DNA of 64,000 bases from Echinometra lucunter (lineage: Eukaryota > Echinodermata > Echinoidea > Camarodonta > Echinometridae), in NCBI GenBank assembly GCA_029962745.1, contig CM057153.1:36287340-36351339 (forward strand). Reading direction: 5' to 3'. The translations under genes and the position numbers were made by a program. The notes beneath the pieces were generated by a model. That model saw nothing but the letters and a program-made list of their open reading frames with translations. It was not told the origin of the DNA and ran no database searches. Below are positions 33,228 through 44,054 of the stretch, piece after piece (position 1 is the stretch's first letter; each line of letters starts with the position of its first letter).

Positions 33228-33699
33228 CTGGAAAATTCCTGTAAGCTTACTTCTTCTTCAAGGGTGTCGGTATGATTCTATTTATGCAATATTCTCCGTC
33301 ATCTATAACGGCTATTGATCCATTGGTGTCAACACGAAATGCCTATGGATGAGTACAAGAATAGCAGGCACATAACGGCATCCGGATTTTACTAGAAATT
33401 GAAAGTCAACAGAAAGTTTAGTAGAATTCTTAGAAGTCATCTTCTTTTAATTTATCTACGATCAAATCTAGAATTTCGCTCTGAGGAACTGAAATAGTTA
33501 TACAGAGTCTTATATATCTACAGACAATCTTTCGCTTCAACCTCCTAAACAATTGATTTTGAAATAAATTTAGTTGTAACGATAATGGCTACACTTACAT
33601 TGTCATTGTGCATGCATGAATGTCCATCAAAAGCAATGCTCATGTCGCCTACAAATTGCATTATTATGATTATGAATTTGGACAAGCTGCCCTATAAAT
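33228..33699. other. Nothing identified
   Basis: No open frame or repeat of note. Confidence 0.4.
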
Positions 33700-33842
33700 A
33701 TCAAAGAGCCACACCTGGTTGGAAATTGGCAAATGTAGATTAATTTCTAGCTGTAGGAACATTATTGTCATAGCAGGGATTCGAAGGCGACGCAATTTGA
33801 TCAACAGTTCTCCAATGGACTACGCCACCTACACATCGTGTA
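33700..33842 (-). mobile_element. tRNA-derived SINE, degenerate
   Basis: Minus strand: box A-like TGGCGTAGTCCATTGG (33812-33827), damaged box B CCTTCGAATCCCT (33775-33787), then AATTAATCTACATTTGCCAA as in the other SINEs here. It ends about 135 bp before the fourth receptor gene, so it may lie in its promoter or 5' UTR. Confidence 0.7.
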
Positions 33843-33977
33843 AAAATGTTTTCAATATTGAAAACTAAATGCAATCGATATCAAGTAAAATCAATATTGT
33901 ATCATCCAGTATTAGGCCTACTGTTAGTCCCTAATTAAGTATGTAAAAGTGAGGACCTTCGTTTTGAGCAGAGCATA

Positions 33978-35051
33978 ATGGAAAGTTTCAGTACTGATAT
34001 AGATCATCTTTCTGTTTTTCCTACTCAACCAATGCTAGGGCCACGACCTTTACCACATTGGTGTCTCATATTCATTCAAGTTTTCTTGGGTACAATGACA
34101 GTGCTCAATATCATTGGATACGGTATAATTGTCTTCGGTATCATCAAGTTAAAGTCGCAACTGACACCAAGCCAGACGATCACCCTCTCTCTCGGTCTCA
34201 GTCAGATCGCGCTTGACGTGGTTATGTTAGTTTGCATGCCCTATGTCTTAGATGTCTGCAGATTGAAAACACAACAAGAAATCCTGTGCAGACTGGCATT
34301 TCTGGTCGGCTTCAGCTGTAATGTCTGTCTCAGCACCGTCATCCATTCTTTGGACTTGTGCGTGAAAATATGCAGCCCTTTTACATACCTCCGGAAAATG
34401 ACGGAGAAGCGAGCTTTGCTCGTTGTTGGAATGTCCTGGATGATCGGCCCTTTGGTTGGAGGAGCTATGGTGCATTTTCTTCACTTTGATGAGAATCATC
34501 CAGGAAGCAGATGTCTCATAATGAGGATGGAGATACTACACAAGATACCTTTCTTATTTGTCCTGAATAGCACCATTTCCATAATGCTATTATTCGTATT
34601 CGTCCCCGCCATATTGGTAATCCGCACCGCCCGAAAGCACGCTCTCAAGATTCAACAGCAAGAGCAAATACTCTTCGGTGTCTCTGAGAGGAATGACACA
34701 GGTCATGAGGATGACGTTTACCGAGCGACTCGCTCGATCGCCCGACGGCAACGGCTCATGAAATTGCGCCCGACATCAGGGACAGCCATCACCGATTTTC
34801 TGTTCTTCGTTTTCAGTTTCATTGTCGCCTGGATAGCTCTGCTTATTGGCATGGATATCTTGCTCGTAAGCGAAAAGGACATCCACAGGCTGAACGTTCT
34901 TACAGGAATTGTTATGCTAGTCTACAACCAGTGTGCCATAGGGATCATGATATATACACTTCGGCAACCCGACTGTAGGAAAACGAGACAACTTTTAAGA
35001 AAGAGTATTTGTACGACGTTTACAAGTTTTCGTAATTTTTTGAAAGAATAA
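33978..35051 (+). CDS. Intronless rhodopsin-like GPCR, diverged copy 4
   Basis: Predicted seven-transmembrane receptor of 357 residues in one exon. The ATG has A at -3. Membrane segments lie at about 28-57, 66-90, 103-127, 143-166, 189-215, 270-296 and 304-327. C94 and C179 are candidates for the loop disulfide. The TM3 end reads HSLDLCVKICSPFTY, so D126-L127-C128 replaces DRY. TM6 has VAWIAL with no CWxP proline. TM7 ends IGIMIYTLRQPD, with Y326-T-L-R as in copies 1 and 2. Loop 3 (216-269) is basic. The TM5 end VIRTARKHA matches VIRTARKQA of copy 2, supporting common descent. No clear AATAAA occurs soon after the stop. Orphan receptor; function unknown. Confidence 0.88.
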   Translation: MESFSTDIDHLSVFPTQPMLGPRPLPHWCLIFIQVFLGTMTVLNIIGYGIIVFGIIKLKSQLTPSQTITLSLGLSQIALDVVMLVCMPYVLDVCRLKTQQEILCRLAFLVGFSCNVCLSTVIHSLDLCVKICSPFTYLRKMTEKRALLVVGMSWMIGPLVGGAMVHFLHFDENHPGSRCLIMRMEILHKIPFLFVLNSTISIMLLFVFVPAILVIRTARKHALKIQQQEQILFGVSERNDTGHEDDVYRATRSIARRQRLMKLRPTSGTAITDFLFFVFSFIVAWIALLIGMDILLVSEKDIHRLNVLTGIVMLVYNQCAIGIMIYTLRQPDCRKTRQLLRKSICTTFTSFRNFLKE

Positions 35052-35798
35052 CAAAACTCGTTCTACTTTTCATAAACTGCTTATAATGCACAATATACAA
35101 TACGCTATTAACATCAAGTCATTATTTTTCTCTAAGCATGAACTTCTCGTCTAACTGTCCCAAAGTGACGAATGTGAAACATATGAAAACCCATGAACAC
35201 TGCCTATGGGTAGTATGTCCATGCTTTGTTCAAGATGGCAACTAAATACCATGCCTCCTGTATTGTACTATTTCGTCCGTGGCTCCACCTCTTCTAATCA
35301 TGCTGATAGAGTATACATTCATAGTCACCTAGTCCCCACATACCTGTCTTTTGTCTTACTAGTATAATTTTTTTCATGATGATCTCTCGGACCTGTCCTT
35401 TAACATCAAGGAAATTGTGTTTACTACAATGCTGAATGATTCTGAATTTGAGCTAATTTTCAGACTTGGTAACGGACCTGTACTTCAAGAAAAAGTAAAA
35501 GGGAATTCTGAATCGCTATACAGTTGATTTGTTGTTCAGACCTGAGTAGGAATATATATTGTTCAACAGGTTGTATCGTCAAACGTTAGAAAAGCCTGCA
35601 TTTCATATTCTATATTTCTGTTCTGTAAAAAGCTATAGCCTATATAGCATTTTGGAGAAATTAAGAGGAGAAGGATGTTGACATCCGTTTATTTAAAATC
35701 TAATTTCATGAAGCTGGGATCATAATCTTCATTTTCATTTTTATTAATTAGTGTATTATTGACGTAATAATGTCTCTTGCATTATTTCCTGTAACTTT
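35052..35798. other. No supported gene
   Basis: 3' flank of the fourth receptor gene; AT-rich. Confidence 0.4.
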
Positions 35799-35960
35799 GA
35801 TTTGATTTATTGTTTCACATTCCACAAAACAATGGTTTTTATGTAAAAGTTAAACAACAGAAAGCACAATGACAAAAAATGATATAATAAAAGAGATAAA
35901 CAATAATCTGACATATGATTTGATTTGAAAATTTGATTTAAAAATTTCATTTATAACATA
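35799..35960 (-). repeat. Probable retroposon 3' end
   Basis: Begins with TTTGATTTGATTTATTG, the reverse complement of an AATAAATCAAATCAAA tail; similar to 1243. Confidence 0.4.
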
Positions 35961-36017
35961 GGTTCCCAGAAAAGATACGAATGGTTGTTTAAAAATTCTA
36001 AAGCATTATAGAGAGCC

Positions 36018-36392
36018 GGGGGTGTTTCATAAAGCTGTTCATAAGTTACAAATGACTTTACGTGCGACAACAGTCATGTGCGACGTGAATTTCGCATCCC
36101 GGGTCCTGAACTTTGCGCCCCAGTCGCGAAATTCGCGACCCTGGACGCGAACTTTGCGTCCCAGTCGTGAAATTCGCGACCCGTGACACGAAATTCATCA
36201 CCCGTGACGCGAAGTTCAGGACCCGGGATGCGAAATTCAGGACCTGGGATGCGAAGTTAAGGACCCGGGATGCGAAATTCAGGGCCTGGGATGCGAAATT
36301 CATGACCTGGGATGCGAAATTCAGGGCCTGGGATGCGAAATTCATGACCTGGGATGCGAAATTCACGTCGCACATGACCTGTTGTCGAGCGT
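36018..36392. mobile_element. Inverted-repeat element filled by a minisatellite of about 21 bp
   Basis: 36058-36099 and 36351-36392 are inverted (CGACAACAG, CATGTGCGACGTGAATTTCG). Between them is a tandem array of GGGATGCGAAATTCAGGACC variants, unit about 21-22 bp and longest on the right side. Because the unit is near 21 bp, both strands stay open and encode repetitive peptides (AKFRTRD-like plus, NFASQ-like minus). The left flank begins GGGGGTGTTTCATAAAG, like the hairpin family at 25232. Confidence 0.8.
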
Positions 36393-36414
36393 ACTTCAGG
36401 GCCACCATACATTC

Positions 36415-37030
36415 CACAGAGAGAAGACCTTGAGAGACCATTGAGAGACCAAAAATTGGCAAGATCTCTCAGTAGTCTCCAAGAACATAGAAAAATTGTG
36501 TCTCTTTGGAATGGCTCTAAAAACTCTTGAAAGATCATGGAAAGAACAGGAAGTAATTTCCCACCAAAATTTTTCAGAGATCTCTGTGGGACCTTGAAGA
36601 CCGCCGAACGTTTATTAGGAGACCCAAAAGACTGTTGAGAGATTACTGAAAGATCACCTGACAGACTGACTGAGATCTTCGAGAGATCAATTAAAGATCT
36701 TTGAGAGAACTCTGAATTAACAAGTGAGATCTCTGAGAGACCTCTGATGTAACAATCTTCTTTTAAAAATGTGGCATTTCTTGAGAGATTGTCGAGAGAT
36801 CATGAAAAGACTAATAAGACCCTCGAGCGCTTGTTGAGAGATCGTTGAAAGACTGCTGAAAGACCACTGAAAGACCATTTTCCTGAAAGACCGTTGAAAG
36901 ACTATTTTGAACAGTTCAGAATTTGGTGGAAACCACAGAGACCATGAAATTCACTGAAAGATCACTGAGGGACATGAAGGATATCGGAGATTCTTGAAAG
37001 TTCACTGAAAGATCATTGAGAAATCTGTCA
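36415..37030. repeat. Degenerate short-period repeat (GAGAGAYC/TGAAAGAYC)
   Basis: Dozens of TTGAGAGA, TTGAAAGA and GATCACTGA words at spacings of about 10-13 bp fill the block. The purine/pyrimidine phrasing is regular but no unit is exact. Confidence 0.7.
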
Positions 37031-37794
37031 CTTTTGGGGGTCTTGCAGTGGTATTTTAGAGATCTTACCCGCTGTTGAATAGGGGTGTTTACGGATAAAA
37101 ATTCAGCTTATGTTACATACAGAGCATAAATTGATACTTACAAAATCATATGATGACTATTATTGACAAGATTGTGAAAACTAACTCCATTTTTCCCGCT
37201 CCTTTCCTCTCCCCCGGGGGCGGCGTGGCGTCTTCAAAAGTGGATGGGTATACCGGGAAAAAAGGGGCACCAACGAATGGTGAACACAAGTAGAGAAAAA
37301 AATATAATACCACTTAATGTACACTTTCATGCATTAATATACCCCACATTTCAATTAATGTATTATTCAGGATCATTTTGGAAATAAATGTAAAATAAAA
37401 AACACAACTGTTGTTTCTATCTGTACCGGTATGGTTATAGACCCAACTGATTTCACTCTAATAATGGGCTGATTTTTCATTTGCAAGTGAGTGAAACGAG
37501 CGAGGAAATTTTTTTTTTAGATTTCTTTCTAATAGTAAACACCACGAACTGTCAACGGTAATCACGATGACATAATATTAGTAATCATAATAACAACCGC
37601 CAATTCATCTTAGAACCCTTCTATATCACGTACTGTAATTTTTGTGCATTAATTACCCAGTCGTTCTCATTTTATTCCAGAAAGTAATGAATGTTTTCTG
37701 CTTTTATTTTACGCATAATCTCGTAATAGAAGTATCGGTTTAATCTTTAAGGTTACATCATACTTGATGTGCTATGTTTGATAAAAATTTGATT
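37031..37794. other. No supported gene
   Basis: Includes GTGAGTGAAACGAGCGAGG (37485-37503), a fragment of the CTCGCTCG repeat family, and CCCCCGGGGGCGG at 37212. Confidence 0.4.
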
Positions 37795-38530
37795 TAGGCA
37801 AAGGGGGGGGGGTACTGATCAAAAGGAGATATGACTCTTGTTAGAAAAAAGGGATAACTTATCAGGGAAAGGAAGGGTACTTATCGAAATTTTAAAAGAG
37901 CCTCTCAGATTTAAGAAGAAACATCTCTTAGATTTGACGAAGAACACTTGTCAAAGGTAAAATGGCTCACTCACCCGAAGGGAATATGAACCATAAGAAA
38001 AGCAATTAAGGACACCACATTATCCGCAGTAAAAAGGACACCTATCAAATGTAGACGGGGACTTAACGAGGTGACAAAAAACAAAAACAAAAACAAAACA
38101 AGCAAGCAACAAACAAACAAACAAAAAACAGTGTCCATTGATCCTTCTTACAGAGGCCCATTTTCCTTTCTATGTAATTAATGCCCTTTTCATAAGGATA
38201 AATGGCGCTTATATAAAGGAAAAGGATCATATCAGAATTTAACGACGTTAAAAGGAGCCATTTTCAGAGATGAAAAGAGGCACTCTTGGAATGAAAGGAG
38301 CACCATGCAGACGGGGAACTGCATTCACAGTTAATATATGAAAGGAAAATAAACACTAAAATATTTGAAGTAAAAGAGACACTTATCAGATTTGAGAAGG
38401 GGCCCCTATTAGAGTTGGAAAGGAGGGTCTTATTAAACTGGAATATGGAAAGTTTAAAAAGGAAAAGGGGCATATACCAGAGGGAAAGGGACACTTGTTA
38501 TAAACGAAAAAAGGCAAAAAATTATGAAGG
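37795..38530. repeat. Degenerate purine-rich minisatellite, period about 25-30 bp
   Basis: Repeated variants of AAAAGGRRCACTTATCAGATTTGAG occur throughout (for example near 37855, 37910, 38030 and 38380). An AAAC-rich stretch interrupts at about 38085-38125. Short frames over it are not genes. Confidence 0.6.
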
Positions 38531-39240
38531 TACACGAAAAAGTGGTGGGGGTTCCGTGTCCCCGCAGGCCCCTCCCTTGCTCTCCCCTTTTTATGTCAGT
38601 TTTGCCGTGAGGGTAAGGTTGTTATAGCAATGTCTCTTGGGATGAAATACGAGCGAGCGAAGCAAATGGGAGAATTTTAATTGATTTTATTCTCCATTAT
38701 ACATGTAGATTTACTAGGATAGGAAATCCAAGCAACTAAAACACGCAAATTCCTTTAGACCTTTATGTTCTCTTCTGTTACATGTTTATCTCTTTACTGA
38801 TTCCATCGGCATCGTTAAGGAGAAAAAGAAAAATAAAGTAAGATGAGATAATAGCGGTAGCTGTTGCTTCACCTTTTGGAATAGTTTAGTTATTAATTAA
38901 CGTCCTATGAGCCAGCAAATGGGTTTTGAGAACCTCAAAGTTAGAAAAAAGCAAAGCGAACGCGAAAGAAAATTTCTTGCAACATGGTAGCAGCATTATA
39001 GTGGTATTTCTTTTACTGTTTGTTGGTGAATCAAACATTCTTGCCAGTATGCTTAAATGTCGGTTCTTACCTGACAACAAGGTTTTTTTGTGTGTGTGTT
39101 TGTTTTTTAAAGTACTCTCCTTAAAAGCTTTTCTAAGTGGGTTGTGGGTCTTTTGGCTTTTCGCTGGTTAATTATTGTTAATATTGTGCTTCTCATTTTC
39201 CGGATGGTATTGTTGTACGAGCTTGCACGTGCGAAGTAAG
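38531..39240. other. No supported gene
   Basis: Contains another CTCGCTCG-family fragment (CGAGCGAGCGAAGC at 38652). Frames of 64-81 codons at 38886-39171 are not recognised. Confidence 0.4.
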
Positions 39241-39475
39241 AGATGGTCTGTAGTAATTCGAAGTGGAGGAGAAGGGGAGGAGAAGGAGGAGGAGGTGGAG
39301 AAGGAGAAGGAGAAGAGGGAGGAGAAGGAGGAAGAGGAGGAGAAGGAGAAAAAGAAGAGAGAGAGAGGGGAGGAGGAGGAGGAGGAGAAGAAGAAGAAGA
39401 AGAAGGAGGAGGAGGAGGAGGAGGAGGAGGAGGAGGAGGAGAATGCTAGGAAGTGGGGGGGGGGGGGAGAACTTG
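39241..39475. repeat. (GGA)n / (GAA)n purine tract with terminal G run
   Basis: Some 200 bp of GAG, GGA and GAA trinucleotides, then G10 at about 39457. Open frames on both strands are simple-sequence artefacts. A pure polypurine tract of this length can form triplex DNA (family knowledge). Confidence 0.9.
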
Positions 39476-39805
39476 GAACAGTATGACACAATTTCTTTCC
39501 CCCCTCCTTTTTTTTTTTCTCGGTGCTATACTCTCATTTTTTTTTACCATAAAGAAAATGGGGAGTCTTGACTACACAGAAGCTTTAAGTAGGTCTATAT
39601 AGACATCAGTCACCCTTGTGTCTTGAAACGTGAATATATTAATACATATTCAAAATTCAAGAAATAAGTAAATTATCCAAAAAACTAATTCAAAGTTACC
39701 AGAACAGGTCGATCACTGAAAGTTTAGAGGATCCAGCATTATAATTTATGATCATTTCCCCACAAAAGTAAATAAAGATAATTTGGTATTATTTACCAAG
39801 GCTAG
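39476..39805. other. Nothing identified
   Basis: T runs at 39509 and 39538 only. Confidence 0.4.
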
Positions 39806-40000
39806 CCATATCGGTATATACTGCTCTTCCTGCAACCATTACCACAGCAATACAGGTACCCATAGTACACCTTGGTCAAGAGGGACACATGTGAGCAAAG
39901 CACCTTGTCCAAGGATGTAAGCACCAGGTGACCTGGCGAGAATTGAACCCAGGACCTCTCGTATGTGACGCAAGAGCCTTCACCATTATGCCATAATGCT
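39806..40000 (-). mobile_element. tRNA-derived SINE
   Basis: Minus strand: box A TGGCATAATGG (39983-39993), box B GGGTTCAATTCTC (39938-39950) 32 bp further on, then a body with CCTTGGACAAGGTGCTTTGC, CCCTCTTGACCAAGGTGTA and ATGGGTACCTGT. Same architecture as the SINE at 24940. Best preserved of the three. Confidence 0.85.
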
Positions 40001-40458
40001 TCTACAATAAAGATTGCTGACATGAATTATTCCCTGCTTTAGTTTAAATCAAAAGTTACCTCGATTGAATTTACAAAAATGCAAGATTTCCTTTTAAAAC
40101 CTTATCATTATTAGGAGTCAAAGATAGATGCTTCAAAAGCGTTAACTCTTTGACTCTTCCATTCCTTGGGAATACAAAACCGGTTGAGTTTTAACTTAGT
40201 TTTAACTCGGACAAGTCATGAGTAATATAGGACTGATAAAAACGACAAACTAGAAAAAGTATGATTAGATGTACTAGACAGTGCATCGTCTTGTAAATGT
40301 CCCTTTTTATTTTTGTAGAAAGCAACCTAAAGGCAAACTTGTCCACAGAAATGCAGCTGAACGCTCAAATCTATACCTCTGCAGTACGAAGGGGGCGCAA
40401 GTCCAGTTAAAGCACTGAGTTCTAGTATACACTTATAGTATCCCCTAAGTTAGGGTTC
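40001..40458. other. No supported gene
   Basis: AT-rich spacer. Confidence 0.4.
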
Positions 40459-42050
40459 ATCTGTGAAAAAATTTTATGAAAAGGAATTTCAATTGATTTG
40501 AGTAGGTATGGGTATCAACATTTAACAAAAAGTTAGGTGGGATAGGGGGTGGGGAAAGTGTTTTTCTAGGGGTCAAAAGTCATTCACCTTTGAGAAAATA
40601 TGAAAAACCTGTATCTCAAGTAAAAATATGGTACGTGGATGATCTTGGTGTCAAAATGTGCATAACTGCCAGAAAAGAGCACGCACAATAAAATTTTACC
40701 CCAAGAACCGAGTTGTGACCTCTGAAATAAGACCATAAATCCTATTGATCAATATCGCTCACCAAAACCTCATGAACTTCTTCAAAGAAATTGCTGTAAC
40801 TCTCAGAGAGGAAATAAGCAGTGTCCAACATTGCAATGCATGAAGTCTGGCATGGCATATGTGTACGTATGTTGCGGCATATCATCTAGTGCGTCTTGGA
40901 CTATGTTCTAACGGTGGAGAGAGAAATGATGCGAAAGAATTGGCTAATGAAGAATAATGTATTAACTATAACCAAAGGTCTTTCATAAAGACAGTTTACT
41001 TTTTACCTCTTTTGTTAAGGTCAAGATTTGGTTATGTGCAGTTGGCAGAAAGATCCTTCAGAATTTTATCTGTCACCCAAATAGGCCTTAATTGTGTGGT
41101 ACCTTAAGGAAAGGTCAATAACCTTTGACCCCAAGCTGCCCAGAAAAGTAGATATCCACCTCTTGATAAAAATTGATCTAAATCTGTATCTACACATATG
41201 CACAAAATAAACTTGAATGGTCTGCTTTTACTTTCTTTTGCAGACTGGTAAATATTACAAGATTGTAAAGGATATTAGACCTTTGACCTTATTTTGGAGG
41301 TCACGACTAGGTCTTTGGGGTAAAATGATATTTTGTGTGCCCTTTTCTAACAATTCTGTGTATTTTGACACCAAGATCATCCACGTACCATATTTTTTTT
41401 ACCTGGGACAGAATATTTTACCTATTCGGTGAAGGTCAATGAACTTTGACCTCATTTTGGAGGTCACAACTTGGTCCTTGGGGTAAAATTTAATTTTGTG
41501 AGCTCTTTTCTAACAATTCTGTTAATTTTGACCCAAGAACATCCCCGTACCATATTTTTTGACCCGAGAGAGAATTTTTCAGGTTTTCAGCAAAGGTCAA
41601 TGACATTTGACCTCATTTTGGAGGTCACAACTTATCCTTTGGGATATATTATATTTTGCGTGCCCTTTTGTAACAGTTCTGAATATTTTGACACAAAGAT
41701 CATCCACGTAACATATTTTTTTCAAAGATACAATTTTTCACCTTTTCAGCAAACGTCAGTGACCTTTGACGTCATTTTGGAGGTCACGACTTGGTTATTG
41801 GGATAAAATTTAATTTTGCATGCTCTTTTCTAGGCGTTATGCACATTTTGACACCAAGATTATCCACGTACCATATTATTTTACTTGAGATACATTTCTT
41901 TCACATTTTCACAAAGGTCAATGACATTTGACCCCTAGAAACAACACTTTCCATACCCCCTAGCCCACCTAACTTTTTTTTGTGTGAATGTTGGTACCCA
42001 TACCTACTCAAATCAGTTGAAATTCCTTTTCATAAATTTTTTTCACAGAT
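40459..42050. mobile_element. Foldback element with internal array of about 161-bp units
   Basis: The arms, about 40459-40720 and 41790-42050, are reverse complements (shared ATCTGTGAAAAAA, GGAATTTCAAYTGATTTGAG, AGTTAGGTGGG, ATGGTACGTGGAT). The interior repeats a unit built on CTTTGACCTCATTTTGGAGG, then GGTAAAAT, GCCCTTTTCTAACAATTCTG, CATCCACGTACCATATTTTT. CTTTGAC-type starts at 41281, 41444, 41605 and 41764 give spacings near 161 bp, with a decayed unit further left (about 41120). The last unit merges with the right arm. Short frames inside are not genes. Confidence 0.85.
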
Positions 42051-42532
42051 TGGTCAAAAAATGGCTAATTTAGGGTTACTATTAGGGTAAAACTATACAC
42101 ATTATTGACCAGTGCTTAAAAAATAACAAAAACAAAATCAAAAACAAAAACAAAAACAAAATCCCAACTTTTTGGAGGAAATGAAGAGGTTCCTTTTTTT
42201 CTGTTTTTGTTTTTTGTTTTGATTTCTTGTTGGGGAGAATATTTGAGAATTCAAAGGGGAAGGGGGGGGGGTCATAATTGGTCTAGATGAGCTTAGCCGA
42301 GAAGCTAATAGTGTAACAGGTGGAGAAAAGAGTTGAAAAGGAAATCTCAGAAAAAGGGTATTGGTCTAAGCCATGACCAGATATATATTGAAATATTGCA
42401 TAAAAACAAACCCTTGATTATTTTATCATACTATCTATTGTCGGTGAGGGTAGGCCTAGCACGTTCGAGAATCACCGTTTATTATTGCACTCACTACATG
42501 CATGAGCAATAAACAGGTGTGGGGTGGGGTAC
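42051..42532. other. Nothing identified
   Basis: AAAAC-rich stretch at 42117-42162 and a G run at 42261. Confidence 0.4.
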
Positions 42533-42684
42533 AGGGCCGGAACCAGAATTTTTCAAGTGCCTTTTTTTCCCGAAAAGGGGGTCCTCGGCATTTTCACGTG
42601 TATTTTACCCTAAAATTTAGCTTTTACTGCTTTTCAAAGGGGGGGGGGGGGGGGGGGGGGAGGGACCCCTGGATCCGCCCCTCG
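42533..42684. mobile_element. Small G-run element, AGGGGCGGATCCAGG family
   Basis: The left end AGGGCCGGAACCAGAA and the right end (reverse complement AGGGGCGGATCCAGGGG) are imperfect inverted repeats; a G run of over 20 lies at about 42640-42660. Same terminus as 50772-50958. Confidence 0.6.
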
Positions 42685-43545
42685 GGTTGGGAATGCACCA
42701 CAGTAGCCTACTAGTTGATTTGTCTATGGTATGCATCAAAGATATGAACGCTCTTTGAATTTGCAGTCAATTTGAAACTGTGTATAATTTTAAAACAGGC
42801 TCGGCAAAACAGGCCTATCTGTAGGGGCCTAACATTATTTTTTGATTTTGCAGAAAACTTTCCTTGGGTTTGATCTCTTTTAGCATAGCTGACTTGGTCA
42901 AATAACCTAACAATCGACTTTCAATAATGTTGAATAGCCTAGTTAGTTGCTTATCTATCAAAAAATCCAGGCACAAAACAAAAACATACAAACATACAAA
43001 CAAATAAGTAAGGTAACACAAGAAACAAACATATAACTCATCCGGCAGGGAAGGCAATTGCGCTCTCTGCCCTCTAGAGCTCCTATGACAATTTGTATAG
43101 CGCCATCTCTGAACCATGAGTAGTTCAACGTATAGCAGACGATATGTCACAATGCATTAAGATTATAAGGCCATATTGACAAAATGGCACGATTCTTGTA
43201 AAAATTGCTGAAACCCCTCTATTCCCTTCAACGAAGTCAACAGATCGAGTCCCTTATAGTCCAAGTGTTGAAGTATACGGTATAAATGAAAGGTAAGGAA
43301 AGTAAGGTTATTTATAGGTGACATGTTAATCCACCGATAATCCAGGTAGACTCTACTTCGAAGTTCCAGCATGGCCCTGGTCCGGAGGCGGGGGTAAAAA
43401 AAGATCCTCCATGCTTCGATTCTGAACAGTTAGGCCTAGATCTAGTTATTATGACATGTAAAATGGCTATGAGGCATGTGTTATTGTTAATTGAAATACA
43501 ATCGGAGTTAACAATTGAAATGTAACATCTATCTCCCGATCAATC
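42685..43545. other. No convincing gene
   Basis: Minus-strand frames at 43163-43372 (69 codons, ATG with purine at -3) and 42815-43150 are unrecognised. The first is amino-acid-like in composition but has no donor or family match. Confidence 0.35.
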
Positions 43546-44054
43546 TTAAAGGCATTGGCTAACTTTGTGAGCAGCTGATTTAAAAAATTCTCAAACTAAG
43601 ATGAAACATGTGTATGAGTAGATCTACTTGTATATATAGGCCTACTCAAAAACCCTGAAACCAACCATAATTTGGAAGGAAAAGCTGTAAATTAGACGCA
43701 AACCGCGATTTTATTAGCTTTTGTCTCGAGAGACACTGAACTAAGAGGACCGTTTGGACGAATTAAAAAATACCGTTACTTGCCTTCCGCTGCGTGATAC
43801 GTCAATACACACAGTGCGGTCCGTTGAGTCATGTGCGCATGCGCACTCCTTACGTTGGGTCTATGCAACCGACCCTCGTATATTTTTCAAACATTGGTTC
43901 ACATTTCTAATATTTAAAAATACTTCCCGTGGATATTATGATCTGAAACTTTCACACTGGTATTTTTACACTATAACCCTAATGTTTATCCCGTTTTTTA
44001 AGTAACAAAATGAGATTTTTTTAAAATCATGACAATGTTAGCCAATGCCTTTAA
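43546..44054 (+). mobile_element. TTAA-flanked MITE, copy 1
   Basis: TTAA (43546-43549), AGGCATTGGCTAAC start, GTTAGCCAATGCCT end, TTAA (44051-44054). About 501 bp inside the duplications. Contains GCGCATGCGCACTCC and CAACCGACCCTCGTATA in all copies. TTAA targets are the hallmark of piggyBac-like elements. No transposase; the 83-codon frame inside is incidental. Confidence 0.88.

Noticed and set aside
36058..36538. Repetitive protein frames on both strands
   Set aside because: They follow from a minisatellite unit near 21 bp; no start context or gene structure.
39168..39571. Long open frames on both strands (about 100 codons each)
   Set aside because: They translate only GGA/GAA trinucleotide repeats.
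40446..42085. TTAGGG words at both edges of the foldback element, as if interstitial telomere
   Set aside because: Only one or two units on each side; not an array.
43163..43372. 69-codon minus-strand frame with good start context
   Set aside because: No homology recognised and no donor site; could be chance in AT-rich DNA.
43754..44005. Similar short proteins from four loci (43.8, 47.3, 53.9, 60.5 kb)
   Set aside because: They are chance frames inside copies of one MITE and are not in the same relative frame in all copies.
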